Position numbers and translations under genes: made by a program. From Micromonospora pattaloongensis (GTDB lineage: Bacteria > Actinomycetota > Actinomycetes > Mycobacteriales > Micromonosporaceae), in the NCBI RefSeq assembly GCF_900107255.1, contig NZ_FNPH01000001.1, forward strand, positions 868,001-932,000: a stretch of 64,000 nucleotides of DNA, read 5' to 3'. This document shows, in pieces, positions 51,774 through 60,135 of this stretch (positions within the stretch are counted from its first letter, which is position 1; each line of letters opens with the position of its first letter). The notes under the pieces were generated by a model that was not told where the DNA came from, did no database searches, and worked only from the letters and a program-made list of their open reading frames with translations.

Positions 51774-52868
51774 TCAGCCCCGGACGTCCGCCACCGCGGC
51801 CGCCAACCGCCGCACCCCTTCGTCGATCTGGTCGACCGTCACCGCCGAGTACGCCAGCCGCAGCGCGTGCCGGCCGCCCTCGATCAGGAAGTCGCTCCCC
51901 TTCACCACCGCCACGCCCCGCTCGGCCGCGGCCGGGACCAGCTTGTCGACGTCGACGTCGGTCGGCAGCTCCACCCAGAGGAAGTACCCGCCGTCCGGCT
52001 CCGTGAAGCGCACCCCCGGGATGTGCTCCCGCAGCGACGCCGCCAGCACTCGGGCCCGTTCCCCCAGCGCGGTGCGGACCGTCTCGATCGACCGGTCGAT
52101 GTCGCCCGAGACGCAGAACTGGTGGACGATCGCCTGCGCGACCATGCCGGGCGAGATGTAGAGGTTGGTGGCACGCTTGGCGATGTCCGCGATCAGCGCC
52201 GCGGGACCCACCAGGTAGCCGACCCGCACGCCCGGGCACACCGTCTTCGTGAAGCTGGACGCGTGCACCACGACCCCGTGCTCGTCCATCGAGAGCATCG
52301 AGGGGAGCGGCTCGCCCCGGAACCGGATGTCCGCGTACGGGTCATCCTCGAAGATCGTGAAACCGTACTCGGCGGCGAGCGCGAGCAGCGCGCGGCGCTT
52401 CTCCAGCGACAGCGTCACACCCGCCGGGTTCTGGTAGTTCGGGATGATGTGCGCGAGCTTCGGGCGCACCCCGGACTCCAGCAGCTTGCGCAGCTCGTCG
52501 GTGTCGACCCCATCCGGCTGGATGGTCACCGCGTGCACCTCGGCCCCCTGCTGCCGCAGGTTGAGCAGGGTCCGGTCGTAGGTCGGGCGCTCCACGACGA
52601 CCGCGTCGCCGGGCTTGACCAGGTAGTCGAAGAGGAATGCGTCGGCCTGCAGCGAGCCGTTGGTCACCAGGACCTGGTCGACGCCCACGCCGTGCTTGTC
52701 GGCGATCCACTTCCGCAGGGGCGGGTACCCCACCGAAGTGCCGTAGGCCGTGACACCGGCCGGGTCGGCGTCGAAGGCGCGCACCGCGGCCGCCTTCAAC
52801 CCCTCGATATCGACAATGTCCAGCGATGGCGCCCCACGGGCGAACGAGATCAGCTGCGCGACGGTCAT
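51774..52868 (-). CDS. PLP-dependent class I aminotransferase (LysN/MocR-like, no HTH)
   Basis: 364 residues. ATG at 52868 taken; the fold starts at LISFARGAPSLDI. PLP motifs: VLVTNGSLQADAF, PNYQNPAGVTLS (Asn/Asp contacts), FEDDPYADIRFRG, and the lysine in SSFTKTVCPGVRVGYLVGP. The C-terminus carries ALRLAYS for the substrate carboxylate. It matches the aminotransferase half of MocR/2-aminoadipate transaminase enzymes, without a GntR HTH. Substrate unknown. Confidence 0.9.
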   Translation of the reverse strand: MTVAQLISFARGAPSLDIVDIEGLKAAAVRAFDADPAGVTAYGTSVGYPPLRKWIADKHGVGVDQVLVTNGSLQADAFLFDYLVKPGDAVVVERPTYDRTLLNLRQQGAEVHAVTIQPDGVDTDELRKLLESGVRPKLAHIIPNYQNPAGVTLSLEKRRALLALAAEYGFTIFEDDPYADIRFRGEPLPSMLSMDEHGVVVHASSFTKTVCPGVRVGYLVGPAALIADIAKRATNLYISPGMVAQAIVHQFCVSGDIDRSIETVRTALGERARVLAASLREHIPGVRFTEPDGGYFLWVELPTDVDVDKLVPAAAERGVAVVKGSDFLIEGGRHALRLAYSAVTVDQIDEGVRRLAAAVADVRG

Positions 52869-52959
52869 GGTTCTCCAGCGTACGGGCGGGGGCCGGCGAC
52901 CCGGCGGCAGCACGACGATGTCCGCATCCTGAGCGGCCGCTCCGCCCGCGGCGGGCGGA

Positions 52960-53355
52960 TCAGACGGCGGTCGCCCCGGCGCGGTTGGTCGCCCAGACCC
53001 GCATGATGTCGCGGACGGAGATCACGCCGAGCACCTCGCTGCCGTCCATCACGACCAGGTGGCGGAACCCGCCGCGCGCCATCGCGAACGCCGCGTCCTC
53101 CAGCGTCCAGTCGGGACCGGCGTAGACCACCTCCCAGGTGATGTGGCCCGCCGTCCGCTCCGCGTCGCAGTCGAGACCCGCGCCGATCGCGTACAGCACG
53201 TCGCGCTCCGTGATGATGCCGACGCCGGCGGAATCCGGATCGACCACCACCGCCGAGCCGATCCGGCGCTCGGCCATCATCTGGGCGGCCTGCCGGAGCG
53301 TGTGCTCGGGACCCACCATCAGCACTTCGGTGGACATCGCATCGCGGACCTGCAT
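52960..53355 (-). CDS. CBS-domain pair protein
   Basis: 131 residues, ATG start. Two CBS domains: MQVRDAMSTEVLMVGPEHTLRQAAQMMAERRIGSAVVVD, and then TGHITWEVVYAGPDWTLEDAAFAMARGGFRHLVVMDGSEVLGVISVRDIM. Stand-alone Bateman modules bind adenosyl ligands such as AMP or ATP and signal energy status. It is divergent from the cytidylyltransferase operon and downstream of nothing obvious. Confidence 0.92.
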   Translation of the reverse strand: MQVRDAMSTEVLMVGPEHTLRQAAQMMAERRIGSAVVVDPDSAGVGIITERDVLYAIGAGLDCDAERTAGHITWEVVYAGPDWTLEDAAFAMARGGFRHLVVMDGSEVLGVISVRDIMRVWATNRAGATAV

Positions 53356-53584
53356 CGCTGATCACCCCCGGAAGGCACGGTACGGACATACTGGCCCTCC
53401 GGGCGACGAAACCACAAGACCCCGATCAATGTCCGACATCGTCGCCGGTCAGCGGAGCCGACGGTGGCCGTCCCCGCCGCGCGCGGCCCGTCTCGCCCGC
53501 GGACGAGGTCTTTCGGTCGACGCCGCGACGTGCGGCGCTATCCTCCACCGGTACCCGCCACCAACTCCGGACAAGGATCGCCGA

Positions 53585-54316
53585 ATGATCGGACTCGTGC
53601 TCGCGGCAGGCGCCGGGCGTCGACTGCGCCCGTACACGGACACCCTGCCGAAGGCCCTGGTCTCGGTCGACGGCGAGACCACGATCCTGGACATCTCGCT
53701 GCGCAACCTCGCGGCGGCCGGGCTCACCGACGTCGTCGTGGTCGTCGGCTACGCGGCTTCGGCGGTCGAGGCGCGCCAGGCCGACCTGGAGCGGCGCTAC
53801 GGCGTCCGGCTCACCCTCGTGCACAACGACAAGGCCGAGGAGTGGAACAACGCGTACTCGCTGTGGCTGGCCCGCCGGCACTTCGCCCGGGGCGCGCTGC
53901 TGGTCAACGGCGACACCGTGCACCCGGTCAGCGTCGAGCACACCCTGCTCGCCCAGCGCGGCCCCGGCATCCTGCTCGCGGTCGACAACGTGAAGAAGCT
54001 GGCCGAGGAGGAGATGAAGACCACCTTCGACGCCGACGGCCGGCTCACCCGGATCACCAAGCTGATGGACCCCGACGAGGCGTTCGGGGAGTACATCGGG
54101 GCGACGCTGATCGAGGCGCACGCCGCCGAGGGGCTGGCCGACGCGCTGGAGGCGACCTGGCGGCGCGACCCGCACCTCTACTACGAGGACGGCTACCAGG
54201 AGTACGCGGAGCGCGGCGGCGAGGTGCGCGCCGCCACGATCGGGGACGTGCCCTGGGTCGAGGTGGACAACCACGAGGACCTGGCGCGGGCGCGGGAGAT
54301 CGCGTGCCGCTACTAG
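53585..54316 (+). CDS. Nucleotidyltransferase, phosphocholine cytidylyltransferase-like
   Basis: 243 residues, ATG start. NTP-transferase motif LVLAAGAGRRLRPYTDTLPKALVSVDG, then VVVVGYAASAVEARQADLE, and FARGALLVNGDTVHPV for the metal-binding region. The C-terminus (GDVPWVEVDNHEDLARAREI) is typical of the LicC/HddC subgroup making CDP-choline or similar activated groups. It begins a tight three-gene operon with a glycerol-1-phosphate dehydrogenase-like gene (13-bp overlap) and a CDP-alcohol phosphatidyltransferase, so its product is probably a CDP-alcohol used by the third enzyme. Confidence 0.88.
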   Translation: MIGLVLAAGAGRRLRPYTDTLPKALVSVDGETTILDISLRNLAAAGLTDVVVVVGYAASAVEARQADLERRYGVRLTLVHNDKAEEWNNAYSLWLARRHFARGALLVNGDTVHPVSVEHTLLAQRGPGILLAVDNVKKLAEEEMKTTFDADGRLTRITKLMDPDEAFGEYIGATLIEAHAAEGLADALEATWRRDPHLYYEDGYQEYAERGGEVRAATIGDVPWVEVDNHEDLARAREIACRY

Positions 54317-55371
54317 CCCGTACGGTGATGGCGCCGCTCGCCATCGAGGTGCGGCGGGGCGCGGTGGTCGACCTGGGCGCGATCCTCTCCGACGGCCGGA
54401 TCTCGGCCGGCGGTGAGGTCGCCGTCGTGGTCGGCCCCGGTCAGGGCGAGAAGATCGCCGAGCTGATCCGTCCGACGCTGCGCTCCGCCGACGTCTTCAC
54501 CGCAGCCGGAGGCACCCTCGACGCCGCCAACGATCTCGCCGCCAAGCTGCGCGCCCGCTCCTACGACGCCGTGGTGGGCATCGGCGGCGGCAAGACCGTG
54601 GACGTCGCCAAGTACGCGGCGACGCGTCGCGGGCTCCCGATGGTGTCGGTGGCGACCGCCCTCGCGAACGACGGCATCGCCTCTCCAGTGGCCAGCCTGG
54701 TCACTGACGGGCTCAAGGGCTCGTACGGCGTGCACATCCCGATCGCGGTCATCGTCGACCTCGACTTCGTGGAGAGCGGTCCGGAGCGGCACAACCGGGC
54801 CGGCATCGGCGACGTGGTCAGCAACATCAGCGCGCTGGCCGACTGGGAGCTCGCCCGGCAGGTCCGCGGCGAGCCGGTCGACGGGCTGGCCGCCTCGCTC
54901 GCCCGGGCGGGCGCCGAGGCGATCATCAACCACCCCGGCGACATGAGCGACGAAGGGTTCGTCACCGTGCTGGCCGAGTCGCTGATCTCCAGCGGACTGG
55001 CGATGGCGGTTTGCGGCACCAGCCGCCCGGCCAGCGGCGGGTGCCACGAGATCATGCACGCCATCGACGCGCTCTTCCCGGGCACCGGATCACACGGGGA
55101 GCTGGCCGGGCTCGGAGCGCTGTTCTGCACCTTCCTGCGCGGCGACGAGAAGCGACTCGCGCAGATGGCGGCCTGCCTGGAGCGGCACAATCTGCCGCGT
55201 ACCCCGGCCGACGTGGGGCTGAGCGACGACCAGTTCGTCGAGGCGGTGGCGTTCGCGCCGCGCACCCGGCCGGACCGCTACACGATCCTCGAACACCTCG
55301 AGATGGGCCCGGGCGAGATCCACCGCCGGCTGGCAGACTACGTCGATGCACTCCGCGATCACCTCGGCTGA
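54304..55371 (+). CDS. sn-Glycerol-1-phosphate dehydrogenase-like (iron-containing ADH superfamily)
   Basis: 355 residues. GTG at 54304 chosen because GGGAG lies five bases upstream within the previous gene's 3' end. Motifs: YDAVVGIGGGKTVDVAKYAATRRGLPMVSVATALANDGIASPVASL for NAD(P) binding and the G1PDH signature, and metal ligands in GDVVSNISALADWELA, SGGCHEIMHAID and GTGSHGEL. Related enzymes reduce dihydroxyacetone phosphate to sn-glycerol-1-phosphate, the archaeal stereoisomer, and are rare in bacteria outside AraM-type loci. The pairing with cytidylyl- and CDP-alcohol transferases supports a lipid or teichoic-type role. Confidence 0.85.
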   Translation: MPLLARTVMAPLAIEVRRGAVVDLGAILSDGRISAGGEVAVVVGPGQGEKIAELIRPTLRSADVFTAAGGTLDAANDLAAKLRARSYDAVVGIGGGKTVDVAKYAATRRGLPMVSVATALANDGIASPVASLVTDGLKGSYGVHIPIAVIVDLDFVESGPERHNRAGIGDVVSNISALADWELARQVRGEPVDGLAASLARAGAEAIINHPGDMSDEGFVTVLAESLISSGLAMAVCGTSRPASGGCHEIMHAIDALFPGTGSHGELAGLGALFCTFLRGDEKRLAQMAACLERHNLPRTPADVGLSDDQFVEAVAFAPRTRPDRYTILEHLEMGPGEIHRRLADYVDALRDHLG

Positions 55372-56074
55372 GCTCTCCCGACCCACCGCCGGCGACTTCT
55401 ACCGGGTCAACCGGGGCGGCGGCCTGTTCAGCGAGGCGGTGAGCCAGCGGCTGGGCGCCGCGTTCGCCCTGCTGGGGCACCGGCTCGGGCTGTCGCCGAC
55501 CGCGCTGACCCTGGCCAACCTGGTGCTCGGCCTCGCCACCTCGGTCACCGTCGTCGCGCTCGCCGAGCGGGTCGCGGCCGGCACGGTGCCCGGCTGGGCT
55601 ATCGGGTTGGTCGCGCTCGTCGGGTGGCAGCTGGCGTACGCCCTGGACTGCGCCGACGGTCAGCTGGCGCGGGTGACCGGGCGCACGAGCCCGTCCGGGG
55701 CGCGGGTGGACGTGCTCTGCGACGTGGCGGCGCAGATCACGCTGGTGACCGCGCTGTCGACGGTGGCGGTGGCGCAGCGCCCGTCGACGCCGGTGTGGCT
55801 GGTCGCCGCGTTCGCCGGCACCTGGATGGTCAACCTGGTGACCTCGGTGATGCAGTCCGGCCCGAACGCGGCCAGCATGGTGCCGTCGACCTCGCTGCCG
55901 GTGCGGCTCGTGAAGCTGATCCGCGACTACGGCGCGGTGATCACGCTCGCCGGCGTCGTGCTGACGCTCGCGCCGGACTGGACGACCTGGCTGGTCGCCG
56001 CGTTCACGCTGGTGAACGGCGGCTTCCTCCTCGCGAGCATCGCCTTCACCGCCCGCCACGCCTCTCGCCCGTGA
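55346..56074 (+). CDS. CDP-alcohol phosphatidyltransferase
   Basis: 242 residues, ATG start 26 bp inside the previous gene. It has the family motif DxxDGxxARxxxxxxxxGxxxDxxxD, read as DCADGQLARVTGR followed by SGARVDVLCD. Six hydrophobic segments. It transfers a phospho-alcohol from a CDP-activated donor to another alcohol at the membrane. The two upstream genes would supply the CDP donor and the polyol phosphate. The stop codon lies in the arm of a long hairpin shared with the convergent GT4 gene. Confidence 0.93.
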   Translation: MHSAITSAELSRPTAGDFYRVNRGGGLFSEAVSQRLGAAFALLGHRLGLSPTALTLANLVLGLATSVTVVALAERVAAGTVPGWAIGLVALVGWQLAYALDCADGQLARVTGRTSPSGARVDVLCDVAAQITLVTALSTVAVAQRPSTPVWLVAAFAGTWMVNLVTSVMQSGPNAASMVPSTSLPVRLVKLIRDYGAVITLAGVVLTLAPDWTTWLVAAFTLVNGGFLLASIAFTARHASRP

Positions 56075-56130
56075 TCAGGGAGTAGCTCCGGCGTGTCGCC
56101 GGCGCGCCGCGATTCGGCTCCCTGATCACG
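56070..56130. terminator. Long hairpin between the CDP-alcohol transferase and GT4 genes
   Basis: Perfect 13-bp outer stem (56070-56082 with 56118-56130) with an inner GC-rich hairpin in the 35-nt loop. The left arm contains the stop codon. Confidence 0.65.
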
Positions 56131-56148
56131 CGAATCTTGGGCCGCGGA

Positions 56149-57324
56149 TCATGCGGGGCGGGACAGGGAGGCGTAGATGTCCAGCAGGTGCTTGGTGACC
56201 ACGTCGGGGTGGAAGGTCTGCTCGTAGCGGGAGCGGGCGAGATCGGCCAGGGCGGCGGCGCGGTCGCGGGCGACCGGCAGCGCGGTGGCCAGGGCGGCGG
56301 GCTCCGGGGGAACCGCCCAGCCGGCCGCGCCGGCCGGGTCGTTCGCCCCGATCAGGTACGGGATGCCGCCCAGCGCCGTGCCGAGCACCGGACGGGCGTT
56401 GGCGAGCGCCTCGATCACCACGGTCGGCAGGACGTCGTGCCAGGTCGAGGTCGCCAGCACGACGGCGGTCGCCCGCAGCGCGGCCCGGACGCCGTCGCGG
56501 TCGAGCGACCCGAGGTAGACGACGTCCGACCGGGTCCCGGCGGCCTCCTCCACCATCGGCCGCAGCTCGCCGTCGCCCGCGATCCGCAGCGTCCCCAGCG
56601 CGCCCTCCGGGTGCCGCGTCCACGCGTCGAGCAGCAGCCCGATCCCCTTCTCCGGTGACAGCCGGCCGAGGAAGAGGAAGCCCTCGCCGATCGGCGCCGG
56701 CGGGCCCGGGTCGGGGATCGCGTTCGGCTTGACCACGATCCGGTCGTCGGGCACCCCGTAGTCGCGCAGGTGATCGGCGATCGCCGAGGTCAGCGCGATG
56801 TAGCGGTCGACCGAACGCCACGTCGGCCGGTGCACGGCGAGCGTCGTCGCCATCAGCGCGCTCTGCACCCGGGAGCCGCGGTAGCACCGGTGCACGACGG
56901 CGGGCACCCCGACGAGCTTGCCCCGGCAGTCCTGGCAGATCCGCCCGTCCCGGAAGTAGAGCCCCGACGCGCACACCTGCCGGTAGTTGTGCACCGTCTG
57001 CACCACCGGCACGCCGTGCCGGTGCGCGGTCCGCACCACCCAGGGCGAGATCAACGGGTACGGATTGTGCAGGTGCAGCACGTCGGGCCGGTGCTCGTCG
57101 AGCAGCCGGCCGAGCTCCTGCTGCGCCCGCGGCGCGTAGATCGGCGAGATCGGCAGCAGCGCCTTCTGCCCGCCGGACATCGCGGGGATCTCGTCGGAGC
57201 TGCGCAGGAACGGCAGCACCTGCACCCCGGCTGCGCCGAGTTGCTCGATCTCCAGGTCGACGATCGTGTTCTCGCCGGAGGGCTGCGCCTCGCGGTACCG
57301 GTTGTGCGCGACGACGACCTTCAC
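56149..57324 (-). CDS. Family 4 glycosyltransferase (GT-B fold)
   Basis: 391 residues, GTG start. It begins MKVVVAHNRYREAQPSGENTIV and has the GT-B acceptor loop HRPDVLHLHNPYPLISP. The nucleotide-sugar half follows: GFLFLGRLSPEKGIGLLLDAW, and the E-x7-E-like VIEALANARPVLGTALGGIPYLI. Members transfer hexoses to lipid-linked or polysaccharide acceptors in the cytoplasm. With GT2 (36.9 kb) and the polyprenyl glycosylphosphotransferase (58.5 kb) it suggests surface polysaccharide synthesis, although the genes are not in one operon. Confidence 0.92.
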   Translation of the reverse strand: MKVVVAHNRYREAQPSGENTIVDLEIEQLGAAGVQVLPFLRSSDEIPAMSGGQKALLPISPIYAPRAQQELGRLLDEHRPDVLHLHNPYPLISPWVVRTAHRHGVPVVQTVHNYRQVCASGLYFRDGRICQDCRGKLVGVPAVVHRCYRGSRVQSALMATTLAVHRPTWRSVDRYIALTSAIADHLRDYGVPDDRIVVKPNAIPDPGPPAPIGEGFLFLGRLSPEKGIGLLLDAWTRHPEGALGTLRIAGDGELRPMVEEAAGTRSDVVYLGSLDRDGVRAALRATAVVLATSTWHDVLPTVVIEALANARPVLGTALGGIPYLIGANDPAGAAGWAVPPEPAALATALPVARDRAAALADLARSRYEQTFHPDVVTKHLLDIYASLSRPA

Positions 57325-57369
57325 CGTGCTGACCCTTCACTCACGCCGATAAACGCTACCTTTGAATTC

Positions 57370-58257
57370 ATGCCCGAGTTGCCCGAGGTGGAAGCGCTCG
57401 CGGCCTACCTGCGTGAACGCGCGGTCGGCCGTACGGTCCAGCGGCTCGAGGTGGCCGCGATCAGCGCCCTGAAGACCTATGACCCACCGCCGACGGCCGC
57501 CGCCGGCTGCCCGGTCGTCGACGCCCGGCGACACGGGAAGTTCCTGGATCTCGTGCTCTCTCCCGCCGCCGACCACACCGCCGAGGTCGACGAGCTGCAT
57601 CTGGTGGTGCATCTCGCCCGCGCCGGCTGGCTGCACTACCGCGAGTCGTTCCCGTCGGCGTCACCGCTGAAGCCCGGCAAGGGCCCGGTCGCGCTCCGGG
57701 TCCGGCTCGACGACGGCTCCGGCTTCGACCTGACCGAGGCCGGCACCCAGAAGAAGCTGGCGGGCTACCTGGTGACCGACCCCGCGCAGGTGCCGGGGGT
57801 GTCCCGGCTCGGCCCGGACGCGCTCGCCGTCGACCTGCCGGCCTTCGCGGAACGGTTGCGCGGGCGCAAGGGTCAGGTCAAGGGGGTGCTCACCGATCAG
57901 GAGGTGCTGGCGGGCGTCGGCAACGCGTACTCGGACGAGATCCTGCACGCCGCGAGGCTCTCGCCGTTCGCGATCACCAGCCGGCTCACCGACGGCCAGA
58001 TGGCGGCGTTGCACGAGGCGACACGGTCGGTGCTGACCGACGCGGTGACGCGGTCGGTGGGACAGCGGGCGGCGGAGCTGAAGGGCGAGAAACGTTCCGG
58101 CCTGAAGGTGCATGCCCGGACCGGGCTGCCGTGTCCGGTCTGTGGCGACGTGGTGCGCGAGGTCTCGTTCGCCGACTCCAGCCTGCAGTACTGCCCCGGC
58201 TGTCAGACCGGCGGCAAACCGCTCGCCGACCGCCGACTGTCCCGGCTCGTGCGCTAG
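57370..58257 (+). CDS. Fpg/Nei family DNA glycosylase
   Basis: 295 residues, ATG start. It starts MPELPEVEALAAYL with the N-terminal Pro2/Glu3 catalytic pair of Fpg/Nei. The helix-two-turn-helix is in DQEVLAGVGNAYSDEILHAARLSP, and the C-terminal zinc finger is CPVCGDVVREVSFADSSLQYCPGC, all four cysteines present. It excises oxidised bases with beta/delta-elimination. Divergent from the GT4 gene, 46 bp apart. Confidence 0.95.
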   Translation: MPELPEVEALAAYLRERAVGRTVQRLEVAAISALKTYDPPPTAAAGCPVVDARRHGKFLDLVLSPAADHTAEVDELHLVVHLARAGWLHYRESFPSASPLKPGKGPVALRVRLDDGSGFDLTEAGTQKKLAGYLVTDPAQVPGVSRLGPDALAVDLPAFAERLRGRKGQVKGVLTDQEVLAGVGNAYSDEILHAARLSPFAITSRLTDGQMAALHEATRSVLTDAVTRSVGQRAAELKGEKRSGLKVHARTGLPCPVCGDVVREVSFADSSLQYCPGCQTGGKPLADRRLSRLVR

Positions 58258-58345
58258 GTGACCACACCGGTACGACATGTGGAGAACCGCGCGCACGGCG
58301 ATGAACCGGTGCACAACGGAGGCTTTTTTCCCGCTCTGCCATCGG

Positions 58346-58351
58346 TATAGT
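58346..58351 (+). promoter_or_regulatory. Predicted -10 element of the glycosylphosphotransferase gene
   Basis: TATAGT, a near-consensus -10 hexamer. It would give a leader of about 160 nt, in which CCCACC/GGTGGG (around 58390-58410) forms a small hairpin. No good -35, so a stress-type sigma is possible. Confidence 0.45.
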
Positions 58352-58518
58352 TGCCCGGTCCCAGTGCTTCAGCCGCAGAAGCCGGCGGATCCCACCAATC
58401 GTCGGTGGGGCTTGAGGTCTCTTCGGTTTTCGCCCCCACGCGGGGCCCGTGCGAGACTTGGCCCGTGGGCGACCCGAGCCTTCACGGCAACTGGGCGGCA
58501 CGTGTCACGCGGGAGGAC

Positions 58519-60093
58519 ATGGGTGAGGTGACGACGAGCCTCCATCGCCCGGGAACCACCACAGGCCGGAGCAACAACACCGTGCGCCACGTCGACAGCT
58601 TCGAGATCCAGGCCCCGCCGCCGCCGGCGCATAACGGTGTGCCCCGCTCCGCGTGGTCCCGTACGCGACGACGCGTCTCCCGCTGGCACCGCCCCTACAT
58701 CGCGATCCTGCTCGTCCTCGACTTCGCCGCGGCCGTGCTCGCGAGCTGGCTCTCCATCTCGTTGTTCGAGAAGGCCACCGCGGGCTTCACGGACGCGGAC
58801 AAGGACGCCACCTGGTTCCACACCGTCACCTACCTGCTGCTGCCGCTCGGTTGGCTGGTCGTGCTCTGGGGCAACCGCGCCTACGACCGGCGCTACCTGG
58901 GGCTCGGGACCGACGAGTTCAAGCGGGTGATCCGCGCCGCCGTGACGGTGGCGGCGAGCGTGTCGTTCCTCGCCTTCTCCACCAAGACCAACCTGTCCCG
59001 GCTCTCCGTCGCCACCGCGTTGGTCGGCGCGATGATGTTCATCCTGTACGGGCGCGCCGTCGCCCGGCTGCTGCTGCACATCATCCGCCGGCGCGCCGGC
59101 TACGCCGCCCACCGGATGGTGCTGGTCGGCACGCTCCCCGAGGCGCTCGAGGTGCACACCGCGGTCACCCGCAGCCCGGCGGCCGGGCTGATCCCGGTCG
59201 CCATCCATCTCACCGACGGCTACGCGGCGGCCCGCGGGATCGAGACGCCGGTCCCGGTGTACTCCGGCCGCGACGTCCTGGCGCTGGTCCGCGAGGTCGG
59301 CGCCGACACGATCGCGGTCTGCGGGTCGGCGAGCGCGGAGCCCGGGGAGCTGCGCCGGCTGGCCTGGCAGCTGGAGGGCAGCGGCGTCGACCTCGTGGTC
59401 GCGCCGCAGCTGACCGACATCGCGGGCCCGCGGGTGCACATCCGGCCCATCGAGGGCCTGCCGCTGCTGCACGTCGAGGAGCCGACCCTGTCCGGGCCGG
59501 CGCTGCTGGCCAAGAACCTGATGGACCGGGTCGCCGCCGGCCTCGGGCTGCTGGTGCTCCTGCCGGTCTTCGCCGCGATCGCGATCGCGATCCGCATCTC
59601 CGACCCGGGCCCGGTCTTCTTCCGGCAGCCGCGGGTGGGGCACGAGGGGCGCACGTTCCGGGTCTGGAAGTTCCGGACCATGTACGTGGACGCCGAGGAC
59701 CGGCTCGCCGCGCTCGTCGACCAGAACGAGACCGACGGGATGCTGTTCAAGATCAGGCAGGACCCGCGGGTCTTCCCGGTCGGCCGCTTCCTGCGTGCCA
59801 GCTCCCTCGACGAGCTGCCCCAGCTGATCAACGTGCTGAAGGGCGAGATGTCGCTGGTCGGGCCGCGACCGCTGCCGGCCGACGACGGCGACTTCCTCGG
59901 CGACGTGCGGCGGCGGCTGCTGGTCCGGCCGGGCATGACCGGGCTGTGGCAGGTCTCCGGCCGCTCCGATCTCTCCTGGGACGAGGCGGTCCGGCTCGAC
60001 CTCTACTACGTCGACAACTGGTCGCTCGCGTACGACCTGAGCATCCTGTGGCGCACGATCGGCGTCGTGCTGGCCCGCAAGGGCGCGTACTGA
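58519..60093 (+). CDS. Exopolysaccharide polyprenyl glycosylphosphotransferase (WbaP/WcaJ-like)
   Basis: 524 residues; ATG at 58519 near GGGAGG, or GTG nine bases later. N-terminus: about five membrane helices and a CoA-binding-like Rossmann segment (VLVGTLPEALEVHTAV, VPVYSGRDVLALVREVGADTIAVCG). C-terminus: bacterial sugar transferase domain with FRVWKFRTMYVDAE, LRASSLDELPQLINVLKGEMSLVGPRPLP and PGMTGLWQVSGRSDLSWDEAVRLDLYYVDNWSL, the full catalytic set. It transfers a sugar-1-phosphate to undecaprenyl phosphate and starts repeat-unit synthesis. Monocistronic here. Confidence 0.94.
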   Translation: MGEVTTSLHRPGTTTGRSNNTVRHVDSFEIQAPPPPAHNGVPRSAWSRTRRRVSRWHRPYIAILLVLDFAAAVLASWLSISLFEKATAGFTDADKDATWFHTVTYLLLPLGWLVVLWGNRAYDRRYLGLGTDEFKRVIRAAVTVAASVSFLAFSTKTNLSRLSVATALVGAMMFILYGRAVARLLLHIIRRRAGYAAHRMVLVGTLPEALEVHTAVTRSPAAGLIPVAIHLTDGYAAARGIETPVPVYSGRDVLALVREVGADTIAVCGSASAEPGELRRLAWQLEGSGVDLVVAPQLTDIAGPRVHIRPIEGLPLLHVEEPTLSGPALLAKNLMDRVAAGLGLLVLLPVFAAIAIAIRISDPGPVFFRQPRVGHEGRTFRVWKFRTMYVDAEDRLAALVDQNETDGMLFKIRQDPRVFPVGRFLRASSLDELPQLINVLKGEMSLVGPRPLPADDGDFLGDVRRRLLVRPGMTGLWQVSGRSDLSWDEAVRLDLYYVDNWSLAYDLSILWRTIGVVLARKGAY

Positions 60094-60135
60094 CGACCCC
60101 TTGGCTATTGCCCACGCACCCGTCAAGATCTGTGC

